Assembly: GCA_038150305.1 (NCBI GenBank)
Contig: JAYOTG010000006.1
Coordinates: 1 to 64,000, forward strand
Length of the DNA: 64,000 nt
Direction: 5' to 3'
Source of the DNA: MGIIa-L3 sp038150305
GTDB lineage: Archaea; Thermoplasmatota; Poseidoniia; Poseidoniales; Poseidoniaceae
Each line of letters opens with the position of its first letter. The first letter of the stretch is position 1. The notes under the pieces were generated by a model, which saw only the letters and a list, made by a program, of their open reading frames with translations, had not been told where the DNA came from and did not search any database. Below, piece by piece: positions 51,419 to 59,915 of the stretch. A program made the translations under genes and the position numbers.

Positions 51419-52393
51419 ATGGTCGAAGCGCGTGCACCCATTGTGCACACGAAGGCGCTGACCAAAGCATACGGAGAGCACGTGGCCTTGAACGCCCTCG
51501 ATCTGCAAATCGAGGCGGGCGCCACCGGGCTACTGGGCGCCAACGGCGCAGGGAAATCCACGCTGCTCAAGACCCTTCTCGGCCTCATCCAAGTGACCTC
51601 CGGAGAGGGCCATGTCCTCGGCCATGACATCCGCACCGAGGGGCCGAGCATCAGGCAGCGCATCGGCTACATGCCGGAGTACGAAGCGCTGGATCCTCGC
51701 ATGGACGGCATCCATCAGGTCCGCTACGCAGGTGAATTGCTCGGCATGAATCCGGTCGTGGCCATGCAGCGGGCCCACCAGTGCCTCGAATACGTCGGAC
51801 TCGGCGAACAACGCTACCGTCGGATTGACGGGTACTCCACGGGCATGCGGCAGGCCACCAAACTCGCGTGCGCCATCGTTCACGACCCTGAGATGATCAT
51901 CGCCGATGAGCCGTCCAACGGTCTCGACGCTGCGGCGCGTGATTTCATGCTTCAGACCTTGGACACAACGGTGCGAAACGGCCAGCGGAGCGTGCTGATG
52001 GCCTCGCACCTGATGGACGACGTCGAGCAGGTCTGCGAACGCATCGTGCTCTTGCACAAGGGGCGGCTCGTTGCAGAGGGCAAGATCGAGGACCTGAAGG
52101 CCATCGACCGCGAGTACGAAGTGCACGTATGGGGCGCGGCCGATGCGATGGAGCGCGGCATGCTTGACCGAGGCTTGCGCGTCCGGCGCCAAGGGCGGGT
52201 CATGCGCGTTGCCGACGACCGCGAGGATCTGCCGCGCGAGGTGCTTGAGGTGGCCGCCTCCACCGGCGCTCAAGTGCGCCGCCTCCACACCTACGAGGCC
52301 TCCCTCGAAGACCTGTTCATCGCCATCATGGAACGGCTTGGCCACGACGTCAAGTCCAGCGAAGATTTGCTCGCTGGGGGTGGGAAGGGATGA
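51419..52393 (+). CDS. ABC transporter ATP-binding protein 1
   Basis: The 324-residue ATPase has Walker A GANGAGKSTLL, the Q-loop region RIGYMPEYEALD, signature DGYSTGMRQATKLACAI, Walker B MIIADEPSNGLD and switch histidine MASHLMDD. A C-terminal domain of about 90 residues resembles the accessory domain of NatA/CcmA-type ATPases. ATG 51419 is chosen over TTG 51389. Its stop overlaps the start of the permease by 4 bp, the first of an ATPase-permease-ATPase-permease series. Confidence 0.88.
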   Translation: MVEARAPIVHTKALTKAYGEHVALNALDLQIEAGATGLLGANGAGKSTLLKTLLGLIQVTSGEGHVLGHDIRTEGPSIRQRIGYMPEYEALDPRMDGIHQVRYAGELLGMNPVVAMQRAHQCLEYVGLGEQRYRRIDGYSTGMRQATKLACAIVHDPEMIIADEPSNGLDAAARDFMLQTLDTTVRNGQRSVLMASHLMDDVEQVCERIVLLHKGRLVAEGKIEDLKAIDREYEVHVWGAADAMERGMLDRGLRVRRQGRVMRVADDREDLPREVLEVAASTGAQVRRLHTYEASLEDLFIAIMERLGHDVKSSEDLLAGGGKG

Positions 52394-53427
52394 GCGAGGA
52401 GGCGGCCGGACACACGGCGGTCGAAGAGATCGACGAGGAGGTCCGCTTCGATGAAGCCTCGCCCGTCACCGGTGCATCGAGGATCGAAGCCGCGTACTCC
52501 GCGGACGACGCGGGACAGGCCAGCGTCGCGAAATCCGGGCCGAGCGGGCAGGTCTTCACCCAAACCTACCTGCCGTGGACGGGGACGCTGAACCCTCGCT
52601 GGGCGCGCAATTACGCCGTGTACCGGCATCACATGCTCGGTTTGGTCAAGAGCGGTCACCGTCCTTGGCCCATTTTGGTGCGCGTCTACCTCGTGCTGGT
52701 CCTCATCGGATCGATTGGGGACATTTTCCCGGTGCTGCTCGGCTCTTTGTTCGGTGAGGGCTTCGGCCAAGTCTTCATGGTCAGCAGGGACAGTTTGTAC
52801 GCGCACGTGCTCGGCTTCTTCCCAAGAAACGTCCTCTACTACCCGGTGGTTACGGCGCTCATCGTCGGCACCATGATCTCAGAGGACCGCTTGAACGGGA
52901 CGTCTGCGCTTTACTTCAGCCGACCCATCACGCGCCTCGATTACGTCGCCATGAAGTACCTCGCCGCCGCGACGGTCCTGTTCATCCTGTGCGTCTTCAG
53001 CCTGTTCGTCTACTACACCGTCGAGGTGCTGGCCATGGGGCGCGGCTGGGCGTGGATCGTCGACACCTTCCCCATCTTGCTTGGGGCCACAGCGGCCGGC
53101 ATGCTGCTCGTCGTGACCTACACCTCACTTGGTTTGGGGATGTCAAGCGTGTCCACAAACGGCTTCTTCCCTGCCATCGGTCTGCTCGCCTTGGTGCTGG
53201 GGTCGAAATCCGTGGCCTTCCTTGTCGCCCTGATCTTCGAGCAGGACGTGCTCTACCTCTTCTCACCGTACGATGCCTTGGCCAACGTCGGTCAAGCTTT
53301 GGTGGGCACCGAATCCAACTACAGCATCCCGTGGACCTGGTCGCTGGTCTCTGTGGTGGCGATGAACGTGCTCTCCCTGTATCTGCTGGCCAACCGCGTG
53401 GCGAGCATGGAGGTGACCCGGGAATGA
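52390..53427 (+). CDS. ABC-2 type permease 1
   Basis: The 345-residue protein has an acidic cytosolic start of about 60 residues, then about six membrane helices in the ABC-2 pattern. The conserved motif TMISEDRLNGTSALYFSRPI lies after the second helix, then LDYVAMKYLAAATVLFILCV. It pairs with the ATPases on either side through 4-bp start/stop overlaps. The cargo is unknown. Confidence 0.82.
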   Translation: MSEEAAGHTAVEEIDEEVRFDEASPVTGASRIEAAYSADDAGQASVAKSGPSGQVFTQTYLPWTGTLNPRWARNYAVYRHHMLGLVKSGHRPWPILVRVYLVLVLIGSIGDIFPVLLGSLFGEGFGQVFMVSRDSLYAHVLGFFPRNVLYYPVVTALIVGTMISEDRLNGTSALYFSRPITRLDYVAMKYLAAATVLFILCVFSLFVYYTVEVLAMGRGWAWIVDTFPILLGATAAGMLLVVTYTSLGLGMSSVSTNGFFPAIGLLALVLGSKSVAFLVALIFEQDVLYLFSPYDALANVGQALVGTESNYSIPWTWSLVSVVAMNVLSLYLLANRVASMEVTRE

Positions 53428-54419
53428 TACCGGACCTCAGCCAGGTTGGGCCGGCAACGGAACCGGTCATCGAACCGGTTCCGGAGAAGATTCCCGCGGT
53501 GGTTTTCGACCGCGTCGGGAAAACCTACGGTCGTATTCATGCGCTGAGTCAGATCAATTTGGCCATCTCCGGCGGCGTAACGGGTATCCTCGGGCTCAAC
53601 GGTGCAGGAAAATCGACCCTGTTCAACCTCCTGATGGGCCGGTGCAAGCCGACCACCGGGCAGGTTCGCCTGTTCGGCATCGACCCGTGGCAGGACCCCA
53701 CGCCGTACGGCCGGGTCGGTTTCGTGCCCGAATCCGAGAAACTCCACGACTGGATGACCGCCTTCGACTTCGTGACCACCTTCGCGAGGCTGCACGGTTT
53801 CACGCGGGACGAAGCGAAGGTCGAAGCCGAGCGGGTGCTCGATTTTGTGAACCTGAAGGAGGTGATGCACACCCAGATCGGGCGCTATTCGAAGGGCATG
53901 CGGCAGCGGGTGAAAATCGCGCACGCGCTGGTCAACGATCCTGACCTCATCGTGCTCGACGAACCCCTCACGGGGTGTGATCCCTTGGCGCGGACCACGA
54001 TCATGAACGTGGTCAGGGAGCTTGGCCGAATGGGCCGCACGGTCTTGGTCAGCAGCCACATCTTGGGCGAGATTGAACGCATCACCGAACAAATTGTGCT
54101 GCTTCACCGTGGCCAAGTGCTCGCGCTTGGAAACGTGCACGGCATCCGTGAACAACTCGACCGCATCCCACACCGCATCCACATCCATTGTGAGGAGGCG
54201 AAGCGCCTGGCGAAGTCGATCATCGACATGGACGACGTCCATGGCGTGATGATCCCGTCGTCAGGTGTGGTGGATGTCCTGACCCACGACCTTGGTGCTG
54301 TGCATCAACACCTGCCGGCCCTCCTCATTGACGGTCAGTTCAAAGTGACCCGGATTGAGAATCCAGACGATGACCTCGAATCGGTCATCGGCCATCTTGT
54401 CGGTGGAGGTGGACGCTGA
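53424..54419 (+). CDS. ABC transporter ATP-binding protein 2
   Basis: The 331-residue ATPase has Walker A GLNGAGKSTLF, RVGFVPESEKLHDW, signature GRYSKGMRQRVKIAHAL, Walker B LIVLDEPLTGCDP and the switch histidine VSSHILGEI, followed by the C-terminal accessory domain. It overlaps permease 1 by 4 bp upstream and permease 2 by one base (TGATG) downstream, so all four parts are probably made in fixed ratio. Confidence 0.88.
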   Translation: MIPDLSQVGPATEPVIEPVPEKIPAVVFDRVGKTYGRIHALSQINLAISGGVTGILGLNGAGKSTLFNLLMGRCKPTTGQVRLFGIDPWQDPTPYGRVGFVPESEKLHDWMTAFDFVTTFARLHGFTRDEAKVEAERVLDFVNLKEVMHTQIGRYSKGMRQRVKIAHALVNDPDLIVLDEPLTGCDPLARTTIMNVVRELGRMGRTVLVSSHILGEIERITEQIVLLHRGQVLALGNVHGIREQLDRIPHRIHIHCEEAKRLAKSIIDMDDVHGVMIPSSGVVDVLTHDLGAVHQHLPALLIDGQFKVTRIENPDDDLESVIGHLVGGGGR

Positions 54420-55597
54420 TGGCCTCGTCGACCAAAGCATGGAGCAGCCTTGACCGAAAGGCGACCGCGGTGGCGGAATTCACGCTAAGGCAGTACCGCA
54501 CGCGGCTGTCGACCTGGGTCGTGCTCGCCTCCTGCCTGGTCGCGCTGAGCACCGTGCTTCTGTTCTACATCGATTTCATGAACGACCCCATCGAGTCGGT
54601 TGACAACGACGGAGACGGTCTGTTCGACGAGGACGTGCCTGATTTCCCAGCCGTCACGGACGCCACATCCACCACGATGGGCGCGGACGAGGACGGCGAT
54701 TGCCTGGAGGCCGATCGTCCCAATGGCGCGAAGGACACGAACGGGAACGGGGTTAGTTGTGACGGCATCTTACGCAAGGATTGGTTCGGTTCGACGACCA
54801 TCCTGTGGGACAGCGGCGTGGACGAAGATCCCGATGACGAGGCCTTCATCCAGGAAGCGACCCATCGTGCCTTCCTGCTCGGGTACGGCAAACTCGGCGT
54901 GGTGTTCCTGCTCGGCATTTTCCTTCCGCTGTTTTTGGCCACCGGGCTCATCCGCGGAGAGATGACCTCCGAAACGATGCATTTCCTGCTCGCGAAGCCC
55001 ATCGCCCGCGGTGAAGTGCTCCTGTACCGCATGCTCGGATACCTCACCTTGGTCTGGCCGGCAAGCGCCATCGTGGTGCTCTTGTCGGCCCTTGTGACCG
55101 GGTTTGCCGCCCCCGGGGACGGTTTCTTCCGCTTCGAGGACCTTGGGATTTGGCTGGCTATCCTCTTGGCCACGTGGCTCGCTCTGCTCGTCTACGGGAT
55201 GTTGTTCATGTCGCTGGGCGTGATGTGGAAGTACGGCATCGTGCTCGCCATACCTTTCGCGGCATGGGAATTCGGCATGGCCTTCCTTTCCATGGGGTTG
55301 CCTTCCTCGCCGTTGCTTCGCGTGTCCGTGATTGGATGGTGCTTGGCCATCATTGACGCGGCCACGGCCCTGTCGTGGGCCGATCAAGACGCCTTCATCG
55401 CTTACACCACGGACTACAGCATTTGGTCCAGCCAGCTCGTTGCACCGGGCGAACCTCTGGCCTTCCTGGCCTCGGAAGCACCGTTTGACCTCTCTCCCAC
55501 CGCCAACATGGCCGTCGCCGTGCTTGTGCTTCTCTTCCAAGCCAGCGTCATTTGGGTGGTCGGGCAATCGTTGTTCAAGGGCAAGGAGATCGCCTGA
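54419..55597 (+). CDS. ABC-2 type permease 2 with an extracytoplasmic calcium-loop insert
   Basis: The 392-residue protein has TM1 (WVVLASCLVALSTVLLFYI), and then an unusual loop of about 90 residues before TM2. The loop carries DNDGDGLFDED (D62, D64, D66), DEDGDCLEADRPNG and DTNGNGVSCDG, which look like EF-hand or Excalibur calcium sites with C95 and C114 placed to form a disulphide. The ABC-2 core follows: TGLIRGEMTSETMHFLLAKP and the remaining helices. The insert suggests calcium-linked binding outside the membrane. It is coupled (TGATG) to both neighbours. Confidence 0.82.
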   Translation: MASSTKAWSSLDRKATAVAEFTLRQYRTRLSTWVVLASCLVALSTVLLFYIDFMNDPIESVDNDGDGLFDEDVPDFPAVTDATSTTMGADEDGDCLEADRPNGAKDTNGNGVSCDGILRKDWFGSTTILWDSGVDEDPDDEAFIQEATHRAFLLGYGKLGVVFLLGIFLPLFLATGLIRGEMTSETMHFLLAKPIARGEVLLYRMLGYLTLVWPASAIVVLLSALVTGFAAPGDGFFRFEDLGIWLAILLATWLALLVYGMLFMSLGVMWKYGIVLAIPFAAWEFGMAFLSMGLPSSPLLRVSVIGWCLAIIDAATALSWADQDAFIAYTTDYSIWSSQLVAPGEPLAFLASEAPFDLSPTANMAVAVLVLLFQASVIWVVGQSLFKGKEIA

Positions 55598-56748
55598 TGC
55601 AGCCTCCGCACTTCCTCGGCGACCTCAGCGGGTTGTGGCGCTTGGATCAGCGCCCTCCCATTCGTGGGTTGACGTGGGATTGGTGGTGGTGGTTGGTGAT
55701 GCTCGAAGACGAGCAAGGCCGCCCAACCGGCAAGCAGCTGATGACGCTCTGGTCGACCAAAGATGCACCCCGCGTCGAGGTCAATGGACAGACGTGGCGT
55801 CCGGAAGGCCGACCGGGCGTGGACGAACACGGCGGCATGTCGCTCGACGGGATGGTCTGCGCGTGGTGGTTTGACGGCCGGATGATGCACGACGCCGTCT
55901 TGGCGAAGCGCTGCAGCATGGTGGTGCTTCCCGGCGGGCATCCGTCATGGCCCGGCGAGGCCACGCCGGGTCGCGGCGCAGGAGCCGTCGTGCCTCTGCT
56001 GAATGAGGATTACAGCATGGGCATGGACGACGACGGCTCAGGCTTCTGGTTGACGCTGAACCCGATGCCGGAAGGCGCGCCGTTCGCTTCGCTGGACCTG
56101 AGGCTGGAGCCGGCCTCGGAACGGCTCTCAACGGCACGTGAAGCCACCGCCACGTACGCTGCAGGCCTCGGGTACGACATCCTTCGGCTCCACGGCACCA
56201 AAGCATCCGGGCACATCGATGGGGCAGAGGTTCGAGGCACGGCGTACTTCCAGAAGGTGAAGGTCCAGGCCCCTTCTGTGCCGTGGTATTGGGGGGTCCT
56301 GCACCTGTCTGACGGTTCGTACATCGACTGGTTCCTCCCTCACGTCTCCCCAACCCTGAGTTCGCTCGACGACCGCGCCTGGACATCCCGCGACCTCGGG
56401 CACGTGGCGTTGAGCGAGGGTGGTTTGCTGCACGATGAAACGCGCGGCCACACGGAACGCTTCGCCCGCGTGGTGGTCGGGAAAGAGAACGAAGGCGATC
56501 TGCCCGTGTTCTCGATCCGCATGTGGAACGGGCGCGTCTCCATCGAGCTCGAAGTCGCCGCCCTCGCCCGTGCGCACTGGACCTTCGACCAACCCACGCG
56601 AGCGGGCCTTCGGAGCCACCTCACCTACAACGAGTACCCGCTTGAAGTCCGTCGGCTGCGCCTCGAGGACGAACAGGGTGTGCGGACTGAAGCGGACTTC
56701 GACTGGATTCGCGGCAACGCTGAGCACGCGTGGGGCTTGCTGCACTGA
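55597..56748 (+). CDS. CrtC/AttH lipocalin-like protein (tentative)
   Basis: The 383-residue protein is rich in tryptophan and beta strand: GLTWDWWWWLVMLEDEQG near the start and AYFQKVKVQAPSVPWYWGVL later, followed by LSDGSYIDWFLPH. The W-rich start and the PWYWG segment resemble the AttH/CrtC family of lipocalin-fold hydratase-like proteins. That assignment is low confidence, and the function is unknown. Its ATG overlaps the permease 2 stop (TGATG), so it belongs to the export operon. Confidence 0.5.
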   Translation: MQPPHFLGDLSGLWRLDQRPPIRGLTWDWWWWLVMLEDEQGRPTGKQLMTLWSTKDAPRVEVNGQTWRPEGRPGVDEHGGMSLDGMVCAWWFDGRMMHDAVLAKRCSMVVLPGGHPSWPGEATPGRGAGAVVPLLNEDYSMGMDDDGSGFWLTLNPMPEGAPFASLDLRLEPASERLSTAREATATYAAGLGYDILRLHGTKASGHIDGAEVRGTAYFQKVKVQAPSVPWYWGVLHLSDGSYIDWFLPHVSPTLSSLDDRAWTSRDLGHVALSEGGLLHDETRGHTERFARVVVGKENEGDLPVFSIRMWNGRVSIELEVAALARAHWTFDQPTRAGLRSHLTYNEYPLEVRRLRLEDEQGVRTEADFDWIRGNAEHAWGLLH

Positions 56749-56843
56749 TGGCGCGGGAAGGGGGGATGCAAGCCCTCATTGTTCAATCCCGTATCGTGGA
56801 AACGTTCATGTCGTTCTCAGCGAGACAAGAGGTAGGTGTCCCA

Positions 56844-57866
56844 ATGACGGAGGAGGTCAACGACGCGCCCGCAGCGCCTGCTGAGTCGCCAGCGCCCGCC
56901 GAAAGCGAGGCGGCGACCAACGCCAGCCTTGAGAAGAAATTCCGCACCATCACCGGTGAAGAAATACTTCGACACACCCGGCCGTCCTTCATGGCCTTCT
57001 TCGGATATTACCTCCTTGCTGTGCTCATGATGGGTGTGCACTGGCTCTTCTTCAACGACAACCTCGCTGGGCTCCTGACCAACGACGACTCCAGTGCCCT
57101 GTCCACCTTCTTGTTTGGACTGTTGGCCAACGATTTGACCTTCATGGGCGTCATGCTTTCGCTGACCTGGTTCAACCGGATGCTGAACGGCAGCACCTCG
57201 AACCGCTGGTTGACGGTGTGGATGCTTCTCGCGAGCGTTGCTCCCTTGTTGGTGGTCTTGGACAACTGGCTCACCGGGTTGCTCGGCGACGGTTACCCGA
57301 GCATCGGAAGCGGGGGCGGTTTGTTGCCCGAATACAACTACATCATCGCGGGTGTCCTCTTTTCCGGTTCGCTGATTCTGCTGACCGCGATGTATCAGCG
57401 GTCCTTCCATTACGCCGTCACCAGCGATGCGGTCATCTTCGACCACCGCTTCCTTCTCGTGCGTGGCCACCGTCGAATCCTCTTCGAGAAGATCTCTGAG
57501 GTCTTGGTGGAGCGTTCGATGCTTGGCACCATGCTTGGATTTGCCACCATCTCCCTGATGACCGATTCAGGGATCGGTCTGGCGCAGGAGACGCGAGGCG
57601 TTGCAGCCGCATCGTCTGCCCCTGAAGCGATGAAGCCCGACGAGGGCGACACCAACGCGGAGAAGGCTGGAAAGAACGTCATCCGCAGACTCTTGGCCCT
57701 GATCACCTACCAGCGCACCGTCACCACGGTCAGTCCAGATCCCAAGCTCTGCTTCTACAACGTCCGTGGATGGGAAGACACGAAGCAGTTGCTGAATGAA
57801 CTCCACAAGAAGCACAGCCAGTCCAGTCAACTCGACGAACTCAAGGCGGCGTTGACGCAGGAGTGA
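56844..57866 (+). CDS. Membrane protein with bacterial PH-like (YdbS/DUF304) domain
   Basis: The 340-residue protein has an Ala/Pro/Glu-rich start, about five membrane helices (YYLLAVLMMGVHWLFF, FLFGLLANDLTFMGVML, VWMLLASVAPLLVVL, YIIAGVLFSGSLILL), and then a segment with YAVTSDAVIFDHRFLLVRGH, RRILFEKISEVLVERSMLG and FATISLMTDSG. That segment is the typical bPH_2 pattern. ATG 56844 has GGTAGGTG upstream. It follows the ABC cluster and could tether or sense membrane lipids; the role is unknown. Confidence 0.7.
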   Translation: MTEEVNDAPAAPAESPAPAESEAATNASLEKKFRTITGEEILRHTRPSFMAFFGYYLLAVLMMGVHWLFFNDNLAGLLTNDDSSALSTFLFGLLANDLTFMGVMLSLTWFNRMLNGSTSNRWLTVWMLLASVAPLLVVLDNWLTGLLGDGYPSIGSGGGLLPEYNYIIAGVLFSGSLILLTAMYQRSFHYAVTSDAVIFDHRFLLVRGHRRILFEKISEVLVERSMLGTMLGFATISLMTDSGIGLAQETRGVAAASSAPEAMKPDEGDTNAEKAGKNVIRRLLALITYQRTVTTVSPDPKLCFYNVRGWEDTKQLLNELHKKHSQSSQLDELKAALTQE

Positions 57867-57917
57867 GCCGAGGCCTTGAAGAGCAGGCCCCGCCCCGTCG
57901 GGGTGGAGGCCCCCGCC

Positions 57918-58433
57918 ATGTCCGACGACCTGCTTCGACCCGCCCTTGACACGTTTGCCCAAGGTGACCTTCAGGGCGCCGTTGACATGCTCGATGCCCT
58001 TCGCGGTGAACACCGCGGTGTTGCCGCGGTTCACCACACCTTCGCCGAGTTTGCCAACATGCTGAACATGGAGGCCCAGGAGGACGTCGTTCCCGGCGGG
58101 AAAATCATGATGGCGTACAAGAAGGCCATGGAACTCGACGAAGAAAACGACGAGTACATCGCAGATTTTGCTGACTTTGCCCTCGAATGCAACCGCATTC
58201 CCGTGGCCGTCAAGGAGTTCAAGCGCTACGCAACCCGCCTCGAGATGGCCGACATTCCCTACGACGACCGCCTCTACAACGCTGCACGAAACCTCGTGGA
58301 CCGCATCGAGGTCGTTGATCCTGAGCGAACGTCCGACATCAGCCAGCCATGGCTCAAGCAAGCCTTGCTCTGGTCCATCGGTGGCCTGGGCTTCAGCGCT
58401 GAAGACGTCAAGGGCCTCCTTGAGGACGCTTGA
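57918..58433 (+). CDS. TPR-like repeat protein
   Basis: The 171-residue protein consists of helix pairs with TPR spacing: LRPALDTFAQGDLQGAVDML, MAYKKAMELDEENDEYIADF and NRIPVAVKEFKRYATRLEMA. It has no signal or membrane segment. I choose ATG 57918 because the frame upstream of it has no family-like sequence. It lies 12 bp before truA on the same strand; no partner is evident. Confidence 0.6.
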   Translation: MSDDLLRPALDTFAQGDLQGAVDMLDALRGEHRGVAAVHHTFAEFANMLNMEAQEDVVPGGKIMMAYKKAMELDEENDEYIADFADFALECNRIPVAVKEFKRYATRLEMADIPYDDRLYNAARNLVDRIEVVDPERTSDISQPWLKQALLWSIGGLGFSAEDVKGLLEDA

Positions 58434-58445
58434 GGTTGTTGAGCG

Positions 58446-59345
58446 ATGGGCGAACTCGTCCATCTGGCTTTGCGGGTGGGTTACCTCGGCGATGCCTTTC
58501 ACGGCAGCCAAATTCAGCCTGACGTGGTGACGGTTCAGGGAGAACTCCAGCGCGTCTTGCGCTCGCTTGGATGGTGGAACGCCGAGGAGCACACCATGAT
58601 CCTCGGCAGCCGCACCGACGCAGGCGTCAACGTGCGACGCAACGGGGGTCTGCTCACGCTCGACCGCGAGCTCTACGAAAAAATCGGGGACCGAAAATTG
58701 GTCCGCGCGATGGCCGATCGCTTGCCCGACCATCTTGCGGTCTTGGACGCCACCGAAGTGCCTCAAGGGTGGAACCCGCGGCTGGCGGATCACCGCGTGT
58801 ACCGGTACCGTCTCGAGGGCATGGAGGGCTGGTGGGCCGACGACCAGGAACGATTACAGCGCCACCTCGACCTCTTTGTCGGCACCCATGACGTACGGAA
58901 TTTTGCTCGCATGGAGGAGGGAAAAAACCCGATTCGAACGGTGGTGTCCGCCTCGCCATGGTCCGTTGGTGGCCGGATTGTGGGCTTCGAAATTGTCGGC
59001 CACTCCTTCCTCTGGAATCAGGTCCGCCGAATCGCGATGGCCGTCCACAGCATGGAACTCGGTCGATTGAGCGAGGACGAGGTCCGCGATGCCCTCCATC
59101 GGCCGGAGGTTCCGGTGGATTTCGGTGTGGCTCCGGCCGAGTGGCTCATCCTGTGGGACGTCGTTTGGGACGCCCTTCCGCCCGTCGCAAGCCCGGAACG
59201 GGCGATGACGTGGCAACCCTCGCCAACGCGCGCCGAGGGGGCTGAGCGGACCATGCGCCGCCGCTGGAGCGCCGCTGCATCGGCTGAGATCGAGGCGTTG
59301 CTGCACCACGAGTGGTCGGCGCTTGGACGCCTCCATTGGTCATGA
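58446..59345 (+). CDS. truA: tRNA pseudouridine(38-40) synthase TruA-like
   Basis: TruA makes pseudouridine at tRNA positions 38-40. The 299-residue protein begins with LALRVGYLGDAFHGSQIQPD and has the catalytic aspartate in LGSRTDAGVNV. It continues with HRVYRYRLEG, the FVGTHDVRNFAR loop and FEIVGHSFLWNQVRRIAMAV. The tail is somewhat longer than usual, with a basic stretch. It converges with ribK, overlapping by 6 bp. Confidence 0.92.
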   Translation: MGELVHLALRVGYLGDAFHGSQIQPDVVTVQGELQRVLRSLGWWNAEEHTMILGSRTDAGVNVRRNGGLLTLDRELYEKIGDRKLVRAMADRLPDHLAVLDATEVPQGWNPRLADHRVYRYRLEGMEGWWADDQERLQRHLDLFVGTHDVRNFARMEEGKNPIRTVVSASPWSVGGRIVGFEIVGHSFLWNQVRRIAMAVHSMELGRLSEDEVRDALHRPEVPVDFGVAPAEWLILWDVVWDALPPVASPERAMTWQPSPTRAEGAERTMRRRWSAAASAEIEALLHHEWSALGRLHWS

Positions 59346-59882
59346 CGTGCTCAGGGTCAACGTCACGCGGTCTCCGTCCTCAAGCGACAGTCGCTCCCGG
59401 AGGAATTCCTTGGAAATGAGTTCGACCACGTCAATGTGGCGCGTCAGGTCAGGGATGAGCACAGCACATGGGATGGAGGCTTCGCCGACCGTCATCGTCG
59501 CGAGGAAGGCGCTGGCACCGCCAAAGGACACACCGTCCCTGAGGAAACCACGGATGCGATGCAGGTCAAAGCCGGAGGTGTCCACGGCTTTGGCGGCGGC
59601 ACGGACGTCATCATCCACGTCCAAGGTGTCGAGGCCTGCCAGTTGGCGAAGCGCGATGTAATCGATCAGGTCGCTGCCTTCCACGGTCACGTTCAGGGTG
59701 CCCGGCCAAGCCGTTGCACCAAGCAGGCCACGGAATTGGTCCTGGTAGTGCGGTTGGGCCATGAACACCTGCGCACGGCCAAGGCCGGTGCCCACCACGC
59801 CTGAGAGGTCCACGGTTCCGCGGGAAGCCTCCCCCTCTTCAAGCCGTGCATCGCTTCGTTCTGGTGGCTGCGGGATGCTCAA
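59340..59882 (-). CDS. ribK: Archaeal riboflavin kinase (CTP-dependent type)
   Basis: This enzyme phosphorylates riboflavin to FMN using CTP in archaea. The core shows LSGVVGTGLGRAQVFMAQPHY, GLLGATAWPGTLNVTVEG, FGGASAFLATMTV and the family end VVELISKEFLRERLSLEDGD. The start is uncertain. TTG 59882 gives 180 residues; GTG 59813 starts right at the domain and would give about 157. It is divergent from the ketobutyrate ligase-like gene. Confidence 0.82.
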   Translation of the reverse strand: MSIPQPPERSDARLEEGEASRGTVDLSGVVGTGLGRAQVFMAQPHYQDQFRGLLGATAWPGTLNVTVEGSDLIDYIALRQLAGLDTLDVDDDVRAAAKAVDTSGFDLHRIRGFLRDGVSFGGASAFLATMTVGEASIPCAVLIPDLTRHIDVVELISKEFLRERLSLEDGDRVTLTLSTS

Positions 59883-59915
59883 GAACCCGCGCGAACAGCG
59901 AGGGACGGGATTGGC

